From NCBI RefSeq assembly GCF_964275005.1, contig NC_092704.1, forward strand, positions 5,104,048-5,168,047: a DNA stretch of 64,000 bases, given 5' to 3'. Source of the stretch: Diadema setosum (taxonomy: Eukaryota; Echinodermata; Echinoidea; Diadematoida; Diadematidae). The position numbers and the translations under genes are program-made. Shown here piece by piece: positions 44,812-56,985 of this stretch. How positions within the stretch are numbered: the stretch's first letter is position 1; each line of letters starts with the position of its first letter. The notes beneath the pieces were generated by a model. It searched no databases, was not told where the DNA came from, and saw only the letters and a program-made list of their open reading frames with translations.

Positions 44812-44815
<4 letters not shown>

Positions 44816-44851
<36 letters not shown>

Positions 44852-44932
44852 TATATATATATATATATATATATATAATTATATATATATATATATATAC
44901 ATGTATATATATATAACTATATATATACATGT

Positions 44933-44976
<44 letters not shown>
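44816..44976. repeat. (AT)n microsatellite
   Basis: About 160 bp of TA dinucleotides with a few interruptions (ATACATGTATA). The Tyr/Ile-rich reading frame through it is an artefact. Confidence 0.95.
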
Positions 44977-44978
<2 letters not shown>

Positions 44979-45432
44979 CATACAAGAGATTTGCTCTCTT
45001 TTCCAGCGACAGCTTTTAAACAATTATAAAGCATTCTTTCCAAACGAGTATATACAGGCTATTTCAAACCTACTTATCCTCCCAGAGCCATACTATTCAT
45101 AACATTTTTGGTTAATATCAGTAAATGTTTACGGTATTGAGTATGCAGACTCTCTATAGACCTATAGGTACTAAATTTTCATACTCGAAGCTTCACTTCC
45201 ATAATAAGTATGGGTACAACCAGCCGGTCAAAAAAATCTAAATGAATATCATCTGGAAGCCGCAACTTTCTAGACTTAACCATTAGACTAGGCCCTATAC
45301 GTTTCTCGTTTCGTTGATCAACTTGTTTAGCTTGATCATTTTAAAAATAATTCTTATAATCAAACACAACTTCAAGGTAAGTATATTTATCTACAACCTC
45401 TAAGATATTCTCATTCAATTTAAATGGCTTAA

Positions 45433-45814
45433 AGGGACTGTACAGTACTGGTTGAGGTAGGGATTCATGTTTTGAACATTCCTAAGTGAGATAATGAAAA
45501 GCCTCTTATGAAATATGAAAGAGCATGTAATTTTAAGAAGGATTCAACGTTTATTTGATGAAAATTGGTTTTCATGGCTGAGATATCCAAAAAAAGTGCT
45601 AATAATAAAAGGCGACATGCCCCAACTTTATTAGTATCTCTTTGTTTCACCTTGTTTTTGGATATCTCAGCCATTTCAAAACCGATTTTCATCGAATAAA
45701 CTTTTGATACCCCTTAGAACCGCATGCTCTTTGACATCTCATAGAGTGGTTTCTGAATACCTCACAAAACGTTAAAAGCTAAATCTTCACCTCGACCAGA
45801 ACTGTACACACCCT
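45433..45814. mobile_element. Kolobok/T2-like MITE, 382 bp (copy 2)
   Basis: Flanked by TTAA (45429-45432 and 45815-45818). Ends AGGGACTGTACAGTACTGG and the inverse of AGGGTGTGTACAGTTCTGG. The same length as copy 1 at 31869 but clearly diverged from it. It is inserted in the old LINE. Confidence 0.88.
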
Positions 45815-47460
45815 TTAAATTTTCTAACTTTTCATCTGGAGAAAATCATTACTTTTGTTTTACTGACATTAACTTTAGTAGTAAACACAATTTGCAGCAA
45901 TCACAGCATTGAGTGCAAATTGCAATTTGTTCTCACCAGTTACTATAGGATTACATCGATGAGAAGAGTCTTAGAAGTACATCTATTCCTTTATCATGTA
46001 CGGTAGTTATTCGGCAAAACATCAACACCATTTATGCGGAATTTACATAATCTTGAAAATCATTTATGCACTTTATGTAAATCCTGCTTGTTCTTTCCTG
46101 ATGGCATGATTATATCATCAATATATATCATTATTTGAAGTAAATAATTTGCCAATGCAACTTAACAAAGATATACCACGATAGTTACTAGGGTCATTAT
46201 CAGAACCTTTATTTTGTGTAGATACGGCGTATCATAATATACCAATTATCCAATCCGTTGGAATTATTCCGGTATCCAAACTAAATTAAATAATATGGTT
46301 GTATATCACATTCACTAAAGACGCATTTCTGTTGTTCGTTAATTCATTAAGCATCAAATCAAACCCATCAGCTGCTTTATTTTTAATTGTTTTATTTGGG
46401 CAGTCACCTCTTCTACAGATATTCGAACACCATAATCACGTTCAATATGCATGGTAAGAGGAATATGTCCTACATTTACACAGTATTCACAAAACTTGTC
46501 GGTTTCGATCTCGGCATACCATTATCATTAATATTATTTAGACTTTTAAATGTTTCTGGAAAGCTCCAATGTTTATTCCAATACTCCTTAAAGGTAGGGA
46601 ATCCCATTTGCATGCCTTAAATGAAGAGTTGTATAAACACAGTGGTATGCTGAGAGTATCATTTTAGAAACTCCCATAAAGTATTGAAAGTGGAAGGTAA
46701 CATTTAGTACATTTTTATTGACCGTTAGATTTTGAATTGAATTCTTTTCGGGGCTCACCGTAAATTCCAGTACATTACTAGGCTACCTTTGCAGACCCAT
46801 GCACTGCATGTGTGTCCATTTTGTGAATAAAATTCATTAAAACTTACAAACATTTCTATATACATTCTTGCCACATACTCTATATGTTATTACATCAGCT
46901 CTTCTACTTTTAGATTTGTGTTTATAGATAAAAAAAAAAATACAGAAGACTGCAACAAAAAGGCTTAAGTGTGGCTGACACACAGAACTACTGAGTAGTT
47001 GAGTTTTGTGCATTATTCAAATTGTGATAACTGTTGACTTCCAAATTTCTAAGCAGTGGCCTAAACAAGTCCCCTGAGGTTCATATTTAATGTTTTGCTG
47101 CATTTTGGGAGTTCTGTAAAAGGTATCCCCTACCTTTAATCAAGATTTTTAGTCTTTAACGTACGTAATTTTTCATAAGTGTCCTTAAAAGAACGTGTAC
47201 TGTGCTTTCTTCAAGATTTTCTTGAATGATCTGACATTCTCAAACTCATCCATTACATCAAGATTGAAACCATTACATTTACATTTCTTTTTTTCCAATC
47301 TGATAAATCTTTTCCTAAGTTTCTTACAATTATCGTCAAGCCATGGTTTATTATCCGAACATTTTGCGAAATTATCTTTATCCTTTGTTACAGACCTTCG
47401 AACCATATTCGTGTTTGGGGCTGCCGTAAAGTACACAGTCTGTAATGAAACGAACAAATT

Positions 47461-47676
47461 ATTATCACGGTTTGATTGACATTTCTCAATTCAATAGAGT
47501 CCATTCTGGCAGAGATGCCATTTTTGATGCTCTAATCAAGGGTCAACAAAGAGTGTGTAGCATCAGGCAAAAATGTTCTGATTGCTTGATCTGCATTACT
47601 TTCTCCATGCGTACATGCAGTTTCACATTAATTAGTTTCATCGTGTGATGGCACGATAGAGAGCGCATCTGGTTCG
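47461..47676. other. Flank between old LINE and gypsy element
   Basis: No feature recognised. It ends GTTCG at the LTR boundary, close to the ATTCG on the far side of the element, and so is the probable target-site sequence. Confidence 0.5.
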
Positions 47677-47903
47677 TGTCTTGGCATTTATATGCCTTAG
47701 TTGGAAAGGAGGATTCTTAGTAATGAGGAGACATTGTTGAGCTGATGTAAACTGTGTGAGTGCTTTTATTCAACTCGTTCTTCCAGTGTGTCCTTTGCAC
47801 ATGGGGCATATCATGTTACATCCAGCTACAGCTGGCAGGTTAGTCTTTGCTCAGACTCATCATTGCAAGGACTTTACAAACATAATACATGTATATCAAC
47901 ACA
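47677..47903 (-). repeat. Downstream LTR of the gypsy element
   Basis: 227 bp, TGT...ACA ends, next to a polypurine tract on its inner side. It matches the other LTR at all but about one position. Confidence 0.93.
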
Positions 47904-50900
47904 TCTCCCTTTCTTTAAAAGGAGATAACATTGTTATCGACTATTTACATACACATTCATTACAACCTCTCAGAGTTTACTTTAACTCTTTTGAGTTTCA
48001 TGCATGTGCGTTTCAAACATCCAAAAATCTTTGCTGTAGTTTCAAAACTGAGTTCTTTGAGTTCAATTATTAGAGTTCATATGCGACATCCGGGTTTCAC
48101 TGCTTCTTAGTGCGCGTATTTAATCATTCGCGTATTTTAACTAAATCCTGTCTTTACATTATCATTAGAGTCCATCATGTTTCAACTATTAACTCTAACA
48201 AATTCGCGAAAAGTTCTTCTCGCGCGGTATTAATAATTCGCGAAAAGTTCTTCATCTCTAGTTTCACTATTTACAAATCTAAGCGGATGGGAGGCTTCAC
48301 GATGCGTCCACTTCGGGTAGATTTCACAGACGTCGCGTTTCGTGTAGTCTCGTCTACCATCGGGGCGTTGACGTTGTCGTCGTCGTCATCGTACCTCTGC
48401 GCTGGTTGTCGCTCGTCTTGGCCTCGTCTAGGATCAGGTCGAAGATGACGCCTATTTCTGCGACGAATCTCGCCAGTCTCTGTCTGGACCAGGTACGACC
48501 GATGTGGTAGTGTTTTCTTGATGACACCACCTTGTGACCATCTGCCGGTATTCATGTCTTGCAGTTTGACATGATCTCCTACTTTCAGGTGGGGTAGGTC
48601 ACGAGCATGTTTGTCGAAATGCTCCTTTTGCTTCTGTTTCTGCCTTTCTTTCCTTTCCTTCACCGAGCGAGCATTGATGTGCTGGGGGTCAAGTAGTTTT
48701 TCGGCCATAGGCAGATTTGTTCTGATTCGCCTGTTGAAGAGCAGTTCTGCTGGCGATTTTCCACATTCTAGTGGTGAGCTCCTGTAGACCTGTAGAGCTC
48801 GCAGGACTTCTTGTCCGCTGTGCTTGGACTTCCGCATCAGGTTTTTGACAATCTTGACGGCATTCTCTGCTTGTCCGTTCGACTGCGGGTGATATGGACT
48901 TGTGGTCGTATGGCGAAAGTCCCATTCTGCTGTGAATTGTTGGAACTCACGACTTGAGAACTGTGGTCCATTGTCTGTGATGAGTTCACACGGAGTTCCA
49001 TGGCGGGCGAATACAGCTTTCATACTGTTGATCACTGCTCTACTTGTTGTGGTCGACAGTGAACATAGTTCTATGTACTGTGAAAAATAATCCACAATCA
49101 CCAGGTACTCCTTGTTGTCCAGCGTAAGCAGATCTGCGGCCACCTTTTGCCATGGTCTATCGGGTACCATGTAAGGTTGAAGGCTCTCTTTCTGCTGTTT
49201 TGGCTGGTACATGAGGCAAGCATTGCAGTTTTGCACCATTTCTGCTACATCGTGGTTGATCCGGGGCCAGTACAGGACATTTCTTGCACGTCTCTTGCAC
49301 TTTTCAATTCCCAAGTGCCCTTCGTGGATCTTTTGCAGCATCTCACGTCTCATTGTAGCTGGTACAACAATCTTACTTCCTTTGAAGATGATGCCTTGTG
49401 CCTCTGACAGTTCACTTCTGATGTTCCAGTATTCTCTGACTGAGACTGGACACTGTTGTTTTCTCTCTGGCCATCCATCTCTGATGACAGCTAAGAGTTC
49501 TTGTAGTGCTGTGTCTTTCTTTGTCTCATCTACAAACTGGCTTCGTTTGTTTGACGTGACTGGCATGTTCATCACGACAGCATCTACATAGACTTTGATG
49601 TCTTCCTCTCTCATGACATCTGGTTTTGACTCTGGGTCGACTGCTCTGGAGAGGGTATCCGCTGTGTACATGTACTTCCCCGGTGTGTATGACACTTTCA
49701 AGTCATACCTTTGAACTCTGATGAGGAGTCGCTGGATGCGAAGGGGACAGTCACACAGGGGCTTGACGAACAGGGGTATTAGCGGCTTGTGATCCGTCTC
49801 AACCTCAACCTGTCGTCCATATATGTACTGGTGAAATCTTTCACATGAGTACGTGATAGCTAGCAGTTCTTTCTCGATCTGCGCGTATCTTGTCTCTGCA
49901 TCAGTCATGGCTCTAGATGCATACGCAATGGGGACCCAATCTTAGTCATGCTTCTGAAGCAACACTGCTCCGAGCCCATTCTTTGATGCATCAACTGACA
50001 GCTTGGTTGGTTTTGCACAGTCGTAGAAATGCAGCACTGGCTCTGTTGTCAAGGCTTTTTTCAGCTCTTGCCATGCATGTTCCTGTGCATCGGTCCACAC
50101 CCACTCATTCCTTTTCTCTAAAAGGCTCCTGAGGGGCTCTGATTTGGTTGACAAGTCAGCGATGAACTTTCCTTGGTAGTTGATCATGCCGAGGAATCTC
50201 TGGACATCCTGCTTGCACTGTGGTCTTTCCATGTTCTGTATGGCTGCCACTTTCTTGGGGTCAGGCTGAACTCCTTGATCACTGATGACATCTCCGATGA
50301 ATGTCAGCTTGTTGACACGGAACTCACATTTTTCTCGGTTGAGTTTCAAGTTGTTCTTTCTTGCTGTCTCTAGAACTTCTTTCAGCCTGAGGTCATGCTC
50401 TTCCTTTGTAGCTCCCCATACAATGATATCGTCCATCATTGTGTTCACTCCTGGAATATGTGCGAAGAGCTGGTGCACTATCTTGTGATACACCTCTGGA
50501 GCACTGCATATTCCGAACGGAAGTCTCAGGAATCGGTACCTTCCGAAAGGCGTGATGAAGGTACACAACCTTGAGCTTTCATCATCCAGCTGAATCTGCC
50601 AGAATCCACTGGATGCATCTAGTTTACTGAAGTACTTCGCTCCGGCAAACTGCGCGGTTATTTCAGCTCTCGACGGTAGCTGAAAATGCTCTCGCTGTAC
50701 AGCGCGGTTTAGATCTCGCGGATCTAAGCAAACTCGGAGTTGGCCGGTCTTTTTCTGTACGATCACGAGAGATGACACCCAGTCAGTAGGCGTATCTACG
50801 GGCTCAATGACGTTCATGCGTTCCATTTTGTCTAACTCTTCTTTGAGTTTTTCTCTCATCGGAAACGGTACTTTTCGGCATGCGTGTTGGACAGGTCTCG

Positions 50901-52454
50901 CATTTTCTGTCACTGTGATGTGGTGCTTACCGGGCACACATCCTAGACCTTCGAACACGTCTTCATAGTCTTCGACCGACATTTTTTCATCATGTGTGTT
51001 TTGTGCGACATTCAACACACGTTTCACCAGTTTCAACTTGTCACATGCTTGCAAACCTAGTAATGGTTGACGATTTCCGGGAGTCACTAGAAACGACATA
51101 TTCTCTGTCAAATTCTTGTGCTTCACCTGTACAAAGCAACGACCTTTCACTGGAATTTCAACTCCACTGTACCCTGTCAACTTGACATTCACCGATGACA
51201 ACTTTGGTTTTGGTTTCAACGTCTGATACACACTCTCTGGTAGTAGATTCGTTTGCGCGCCTGTATCTAATTTGAACAGCACTTGACGTTCATTCACCAT
51301 GAGATTCACTTTCCATTCGTCACATGACTCCTGTGACTTGACGACATCAACAAGAAAACTCTCATCCTTGGAATTACTCTGTAGTTCATTTACCTGAACA
51401 CGACTTTTGCAACACTTTGCGAAGTGATTCATTTTTCTACATTTTCTACACACCTTTCCTTGTGCAGGGCATGAATTCATGGCATGTCGATTGCCACACC
51501 TGCCACAAGCCTGGGAATTTTGACCTTGACATTTTTGCTTCCACCTTGGAGGTTCTGATCTTTTACCGGGATTGACTGCCTTTTTCTTTTTGTTCAAAGC
51601 ATCAGCAGGGACTGACACATCTGCCTTTGAACCAAGCTCTTGTGCCTGAGCTCTGGTAATTTCAGCAGCACGACAAATTTGCAATGCCTTTTGAAGTGTG
51701 AAATCATCCTCTCTGAGCAAACGCTCACGCAAACCACCATCTGTGATTCCACAAATTATCTGATCTCTGATCAGACCATCAGTCAACTCTCCGAATTCAC
51801 ACGATTGTGCACGATTTCTCAATTCTGTGACATACTGATCAATGTTCTCACTCACACCCTGAGATCTGGTAAAGAATTTATGCCTCTCATACGTGACATT
51901 CTTCTTGGGAATGCAATATTTCTCAAACTGTTCAAGCACTTTCTCCAACTTCATCTCATCACCCTCAGCAAATGTGAATGTGTTGTATATATCAAGGGCA
52001 GCATCACCTATCACATGCAACAACATTGATGTTTGTGCTTTATCATCTTTCCTTGACATTCCAGAAGCAACATTATACAGAGTGAATCTTTGCTTGAATC
52101 TCTTCCAATTCTCAGACAAATTACCCCTCAAATCTAGTGGTGCTGGTTGGGTTAAGTTTGCCATGTTCACTCTCTGAGCATTCACTCACATGAACAGTGT
52201 TAACAATTAGCAGAAAACTGTATCTTTTCAACAAGTTAACTTATGCTCAATCATCCAACACTTTCACGAGGTTAGTATGTTGCATCATATATGTGGCTAA
52301 TCTAGGCTAAGGCCACGTCACTGGCTGTAGTGTTCCCAATACCTCATGCACTGTGCAGTCTGGTCAGTTGACCTCTAGAACTTTCTGTTCCGAGCTACCA
52401 CAGTGCTGATGCAGGTCATTGGACACACAATACAGTCATTCATGCACATTCAGG

Positions 52455-54363
52455 CAGTGGCGTACCGTGGGTCAAGACATTGGGGGGGCACCTCATGGCA
52501 GCAACATCAGAATTGCATAACGTAATAATTAAATGCGAGCGAGCGGAGCGAGCGAGTTTGAAAATTTTGACATTTTACAGTCCCCAAACTGCCGTTTGTA
52601 GCTATATATAATAATATATGTATGTATATATATACATATATAATATATATATATATATTTGCTTTGGAAATTAAGGGGGTTGCACCGGGCGCAACTGCTG
52701 GCAGTTGCTGGCAGTAACATCACGAGAATGGCATAACGATTAAATGCGAGCGAGCGAAGCGAGCGAGCTTGAAAATTTTGACATTTTACAGTCCCCAAAC
52801 TGCCGTTTGTAGCTATATTTTTCCGCTTTGGAAATTCAGGGGGGGGGGGCGCACCGGGTGCAATTGCTGGCAATTACTGGCAGTAATATCAGGAGAATGG
52901 CATATAACGGTTAAATGCGAGCGAGCGAAGCGAGCGAGCTTGAAAATTTTGAAATTTTATGTTCCCAAAACTGCCGTTTTTAGGTATATTTTTTCGCTTT
53001 GGAAATTACGGGGAGGGGGTGCATCGGGCGCAACTGCTGGCAATTACTGACAGCAACATCAGGAGAATTGCATAGCGATTAAATGTGAGCGAGCGAAGCG
53101 AGCGAGCTTGAAAATTTTGACATTTTACAGTCCCAAAACTGCCGTTTGTAGCTATATTTTTTCGATTTGGAAATTAAGGAGAGGGGGCGCACCGGGCGCA
53201 ACTGCTGGCAATTACTGACAGCAACATCAGGAGAGTTGCATAACGATTAAATTCGAGCGAACGAAGCGAGCGAGCTTCAAAATTTTGACATTTTACAGTC
53301 CCAAAACTGCCGTTTGTAGCTATATTTTTTTCGCTTTGGAAATTAAGGGGAGGGGGCGCACCGGGCGCAACTGCTGGCAATTACTTACAGCAACATCAGG
53401 AGAATTGCATAACGATTAAATGCGAGCGAGCGAGCTTGAAAATTTTGACATTTTACAGTCCCCAAACTGCCGTTTGTAGCTATATTTTTTCGCTTTGGAA
53501 ATTAAGGGGAGGGGACGTACCGGGCGCAACTGCTGGCAATTACTGACAGCAGCATCAGAAGAATTGCATAACGATTAAATGCGAGCGAGCGAAGCGAGCG
53601 AGCTTGAAAATTTTTGACATTTTACAGTCCAAATTGTAGCTACATATATATTTTTTTCGCTTTGGAGGGAGGGGGCGCCCGGTGCGCCCCCTGGATCCGC
53701 CACTGGTAGTCAAGGGTGTCGGTTTATGTTTATGATTGGGGGAGGCATGACCAGCGAGGGAGCGTCGAAGTGACCAAGCGGGAGAAGGATGTCCAAAATC
53801 TGCACTTTATATAGAGCATCTGGTGTTTGTGAGTGTGTGTGTTTCATATAGATGGAAAAGTTAGGAAATAGCCAAGGTCAAGTCTTATTATTGGCAATGC
53901 AAGGCATTTTAATATAGACTAGTATGTAAAGCAACACTGCAAAATCAATGATCAAGCTTAATGTGTACAACCTATCAAACATCATTGCGCAACATTGCAG
54001 CGACTCTTTTTACCATTCCGATGTTCTGAGTACACTGCGCACATCCATGCTTGTATTCAAAATGCCAACCAGGAATCATACTGAATCACAATCTTTTGTC
54101 GTCTCCGGGCTTTTTGAACAATGTTTCACTATAATACCTCTTTAATTATATGGTTAAAAGAAATCTTAGAAAAATATTTTTTTTCTTGATCATCCTTTCA
54201 TGTCGATTTCAAAAGCAGTTTACTTAACCCTTGAATTACCATTTTGGTAGGTTTTTTTTTTCTTTTTTCCTTCTTTTTTTTTTCTTTTTTTTTTTTGTTA
54301 CCAGCGGATTGGGGGGGGGGGGGGGCACGTGCCCCCCCATGCCCCCCCGTAGTTACGCCACTG
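52455..54363. mobile_element. hAT-type non-autonomous element in the gypsy leader
   Basis: Ends CAGTGGCGTAC and the inverse of CAGTGGCGTAA, flanked by a perfect 8-bp duplication CATTCAGG (52447-52454 and 54364-54371). This is the hAT signature. The interior holds an array of about 168-bp units and low-complexity G- and T-runs; no transposase. Because it lies inside a young gypsy copy, it must itself be recent. A second CCGCCACTG at about 53698-53706 suggests that the array arrived as an inner element or that the family has internal end copies. Confidence 0.88.
52537..53690. repeat. Seven tandem units of about 168 bp
   Basis: GCGAGCGAGCGAAGCGAGCG followed by CTTGAAAATTTTGACATTTT recurs at about 52537, 52748, 52917, 53087, 53254, 53422 and 53581. 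Each unit also has CCAAACTGCCGTTTGTAGCT and GGCGCAACTGCTGGCA. The first unit is longer because of a TA-rich insert (52600-52660). Non-coding. Confidence 0.9.
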
Positions 54364-54608
54364 CATTCAGGTATGTCATACACACACACACACACGCTGG
54401 GTTAGTGCATCTCAACACACTGCTGCTTGGCTACTGTACAGCACGCTAATGTACACATAGCTCCATGCATTCTCCACTCTTTCAAAATGAAACGGTCTGG
54501 CCTGTTTCTTGCGTGGATTATTCCTTGTCCTAGTCCCTTCTGTACTTCAGAATGATGTAGACAGTTGACTGACACCATGACTTGGACAGTTGAACCACTC
54601 TGACACCA

Positions 54609-54835
54609 TGTCTTGGCATTTATATGCCTTAGTTGGAAAGGAGGATTCTTAGTAATGAGGAGACATTGTTGAGCTGATGTAAACTGTGTGAGTGCTTTTA
54701 TTCAACTCGTTCTTCCAGTGTGTCCTTTGCACATGGGGCATATCATGTTACATCCAGCTACAGCTGGCAGGTTAGTCTTTGCTCAGACTCATCATTGCAA
54801 AGACTTTACAAACATAATACATGTATATCAACACA
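54609..54835 (-). repeat. Upstream LTR of the gypsy element
   Basis: 227 bp, identical in length to its partner. The inner edge abuts TGGTGTCAGAGTGG, a tRNA-primer complement that resembles a tRNA-Leu 3' end (assignment is inference). Confidence 0.93.
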
Positions 54836-55354
54836 ATTCGTATACTCTTAAAAGCGAGTTTGAGTTCCAGACCCGTCCATTTGCATTTCGTCAAAATGTT
54901 TCATTTATATCCTTCTCATGTTTATCTCCACAGGTTCAATCGCAGAAATCGGCAGTTGATAATGGAGATCAACCTAGAGGACACAGGAAAAAAAAAAAGA
55001 GAAGGTGAGAGAGCGAGAGAGAGATAGAAGACAAAGTTGGAGAGGATATATTACGATTACATTTTTATTTTTTTTTTGCGTCAATTTTTTTTTCTTTTAG
55101 AATATAACTCTAAAATTACCACGCCCCATTCTTTATTTACTCAACCTCCATCAAAATTATCTCCCTCTTATAGAATGTCAACCTAGAGATGTTTTCATGC
55201 AATTTTAGCGGGGGAGGGGGGGGGGGGTATATGGGACTCTTTCAATAAGCTGTACTGTGCAGTGTATAGGGGGCTCTAGCTAGAACACCGACAAGTCTGG
55301 AGGTTGTGGGATCGAGGCGCCGTAACGCCTTGCTCTTGTCACACGTACACACAC
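54836..55354. other. No gene; low-complexity runs
   Basis: GA-rich (55005-55030), poly-T and poly-G runs. AGTCTGGAGGTTGTGGGATCG (about 55290) faintly resembles a Pol III B box of a SINE, but no tail or A box supports it. Confidence 0.4.
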
Positions 55355-55357
55355 TAA

Positions 55358-56398
55358 AGGCCGTGTCACACCTTTCTGGGCAAGCTAACCGGGCTTGTTG
55401 CGAGAAGGTATTTTCCGCACGCAGGAAAATTTTCCGCGGGCGGACAAGAATGTTTGCGAGTTTCGCACCTGTTTCTTACCTACTTACCTTCTACCTGCGT
55501 GTATTCCGTGTGACCTTTGAAACCGATCCGTTTTCTGTTACGAGCGACTTACAGGTATGTACCTGCTTTGGAGTTGCCTGCGAGGTGTTGCTGGTAAGGG
55601 TTTATGATACTGGTGTTTTGCGTGTACCTCTGCGAGCGACCCCCATGACTCACTCGGAACGAGTTTTGAGCATGCTCAAGGCCTTGTCATACCACATCTG
55701 CGGAAGTTTTGCGGCTTGAATTGCGGGGAAACGACTTTGCTACCCGGAGCTCTCCGTAGTTGGTCCGCACCTGACAGTATACTAGCGCGTATCTCGCCTG
55801 CAGTTGCCCGGAGGTGCGCACGCAAGTCCGATTTAACCGCAGCCAAGTTTTGAGCATGACAATTTTTTTTTTTTCCGGGTGAGTCGCGGAGAGGTCCATG
55901 CAGAAAGCCAGTAGGAGGCCCTTAGCAGCAGCACCTCGCAGGCAACTCCCACGCAGGTACTTCGCAGTCTTGTATGCAGCCAAGATAATAACATTCTGTG
56001 GGATTTCAGCCATTCCTTCAGAGGAATTTCTTCACTGAGTTATCAGCCCCCACGCGACTGGTACAAAGGTCACACAGTATACTCGCAAGTAGAATTTACA
56101 ACGCGTCCAGCAAGTAAGACACGTGCACCGACTGCAAATCCTTGTCCGCCCTCAGGAATGCCCGGTATGCTGGAAAATCCCTACACTCAACAAGCCCGCG
56201 TAACTTGCCCGGAAAGGTGTGACAGGGCCTAAACATAGTTGCGGGTAAAAAGATTTACGTGCGCACCTCCGGGCGACTACTGATGAGATACGTGCTAGGT
56301 TCTGTCATGTGCGGGTCACCTGCGGGGACCTCCGGGTAGTAAAAATTGTTCTTCGCAAGTCGTACGCAAGGCTTTCCCGGAAAGGTGTGACACGGCCT
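55358..56398. mobile_element. Harbinger-like MITE, with a second internal end
   Basis: Ends AGGCCGTGTCACACCTTTC and its inverse, flanked by TAA (55355-55357 and 56399-56401). GGCC...TGTCACAC ends and 3-bp TAA targets are typical of PIF/Harbinger. A further right end (GGAAAGGTGTGACAGGGCC then TAA) at about 56211-56232 means either a nested pair or two alternative mobile units of 1041 and about 870 bp. The interior is Cys/Arg-codon-rich but has no transposase. Confidence 0.82.
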
Positions 56399-56540
56399 TA
56401 ACGTTCAACTACAATCGACAGTAATGTGCGTGCACTATAAATGATCTGCATGCGTCAATCTACTCGCCCACAGAAAATAGACCACCATTTCAACAAAACG
56501 CTGTTACAAATTGCTGCGTACGTGATATGTTGCTCCATCA

Positions 56541-56653
56541 GTGTCCCATCTTATTGACAAATTTCAATTTGCATATCAACCTAAAAAGTCTGTGAATGAC
56601 GCTGTTCTCACGCTTGTACACGAGCTCGCTCAGCACACCGATAAACCAAGACT
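56541..56653 (+). pseudogene. LINE reverse transcriptase, finger region
   Basis: Reads SHLIDKFQFAYQPKKSVNDA then VLTLVHELAQHTDKPR, a standard segment before the first catalytic motif in L2/Rex1-type elements. It is cut at about 56654 by TTGCGACAAGG. Confidence 0.75.
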
Positions 56654-56805
56654 GTTGCGACAAGGATTGTCACCCCCGGCTCGGGGGCGACAATCTTTGA
56701 CGGAGTTGGCGTCAAAGATTGTCGTCCCGTCAAAGATTGTCGTCTGGCGACAATCTTTGATGAGGGCTGGCGGCAAAGATTGTCACCCGCCCTCGAAGCA
56801 CATTT

Positions 56806-56954
56806 TGCTGGGTAATATCGCTCTTGACATACACTATACCAACACCTAACTTACATGGCTACATCCATGCAAACATTCCACGTAAAAAGCCATGGTGAGG
56901 TTTCAAGGAAGTGTGTATGTGCGCGCGCACATGATAATTTGGTTAGTGTCCGTT

Positions 56955-56985
<31 letters not shown>

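Larger units (their letters stand above)
44400..47460 (-). mobile_element. Old Jockey-superfamily LINE, heavily decayed
   Basis: Read on the minus strand, 47457-47185 has KPWLDDNCKKLRKRF and a charged helix, the usual region between endonuclease and reverse transcriptase. About 46.4-46.1 kb gives EEVTAQIKQLK and, in other frames, NYRGISLLSCIGKLF, a reverse transcriptase finger motif. About 45.4-45.2 kb gives VVDKYTYLEVVF and KLRLPDDIHLDFFDRLVVPI, a common LINE C-terminal segment. At 44.5 kb comes CANHRLPV. Frames change often and stops are frequent. The 382-bp MITE (45433-45814) and an AT microsatellite are inside it. Confidence 0.7.
47677..54835 (-). mobile_element. Ty3/gypsy retrotransposon, Mag/SURL-like, nearly whole, young
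   Basis: Two 227-bp LTRs (54609-54835 upstream, 47677-47903 downstream) differ at about one base, so the insertion is recent. Parts on the minus strand: a primer-binding site TGGTGTCAGAGTGG next to the upstream LTR, Gag (about 52.2-51.5 kb), two CCHC knuckles, protease (LDTGAQTNLLP), reverse transcriptase (LPFGICSAPEVY, MMDD), RNase H, an integrase with H2C2 and DDE regions, and a polypurine tract AAAGAAAGGGAGA before the downstream LTR. Gag and Pol appear to share one frame, as known for SURL/Mag. A 1.9-kb hAT-type element sits in the leader. Without it the element is about 5.2 kb. It looks nearly whole with about one coding break and is probably inactive. Flanks GTTCG/ATTCG. Confidence 0.92.

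Noticed and set aside
44754-45029. A 91-residue Tyr/Ile-rich reading frame
   Set aside because: It is a translated TA microsatellite.
55290-55320. A tRNA or SINE from a B-box-like GGTTGTGGGATCG
   Set aside because: No A box, no cloverleaf and no tail were found. The similarity is too short.
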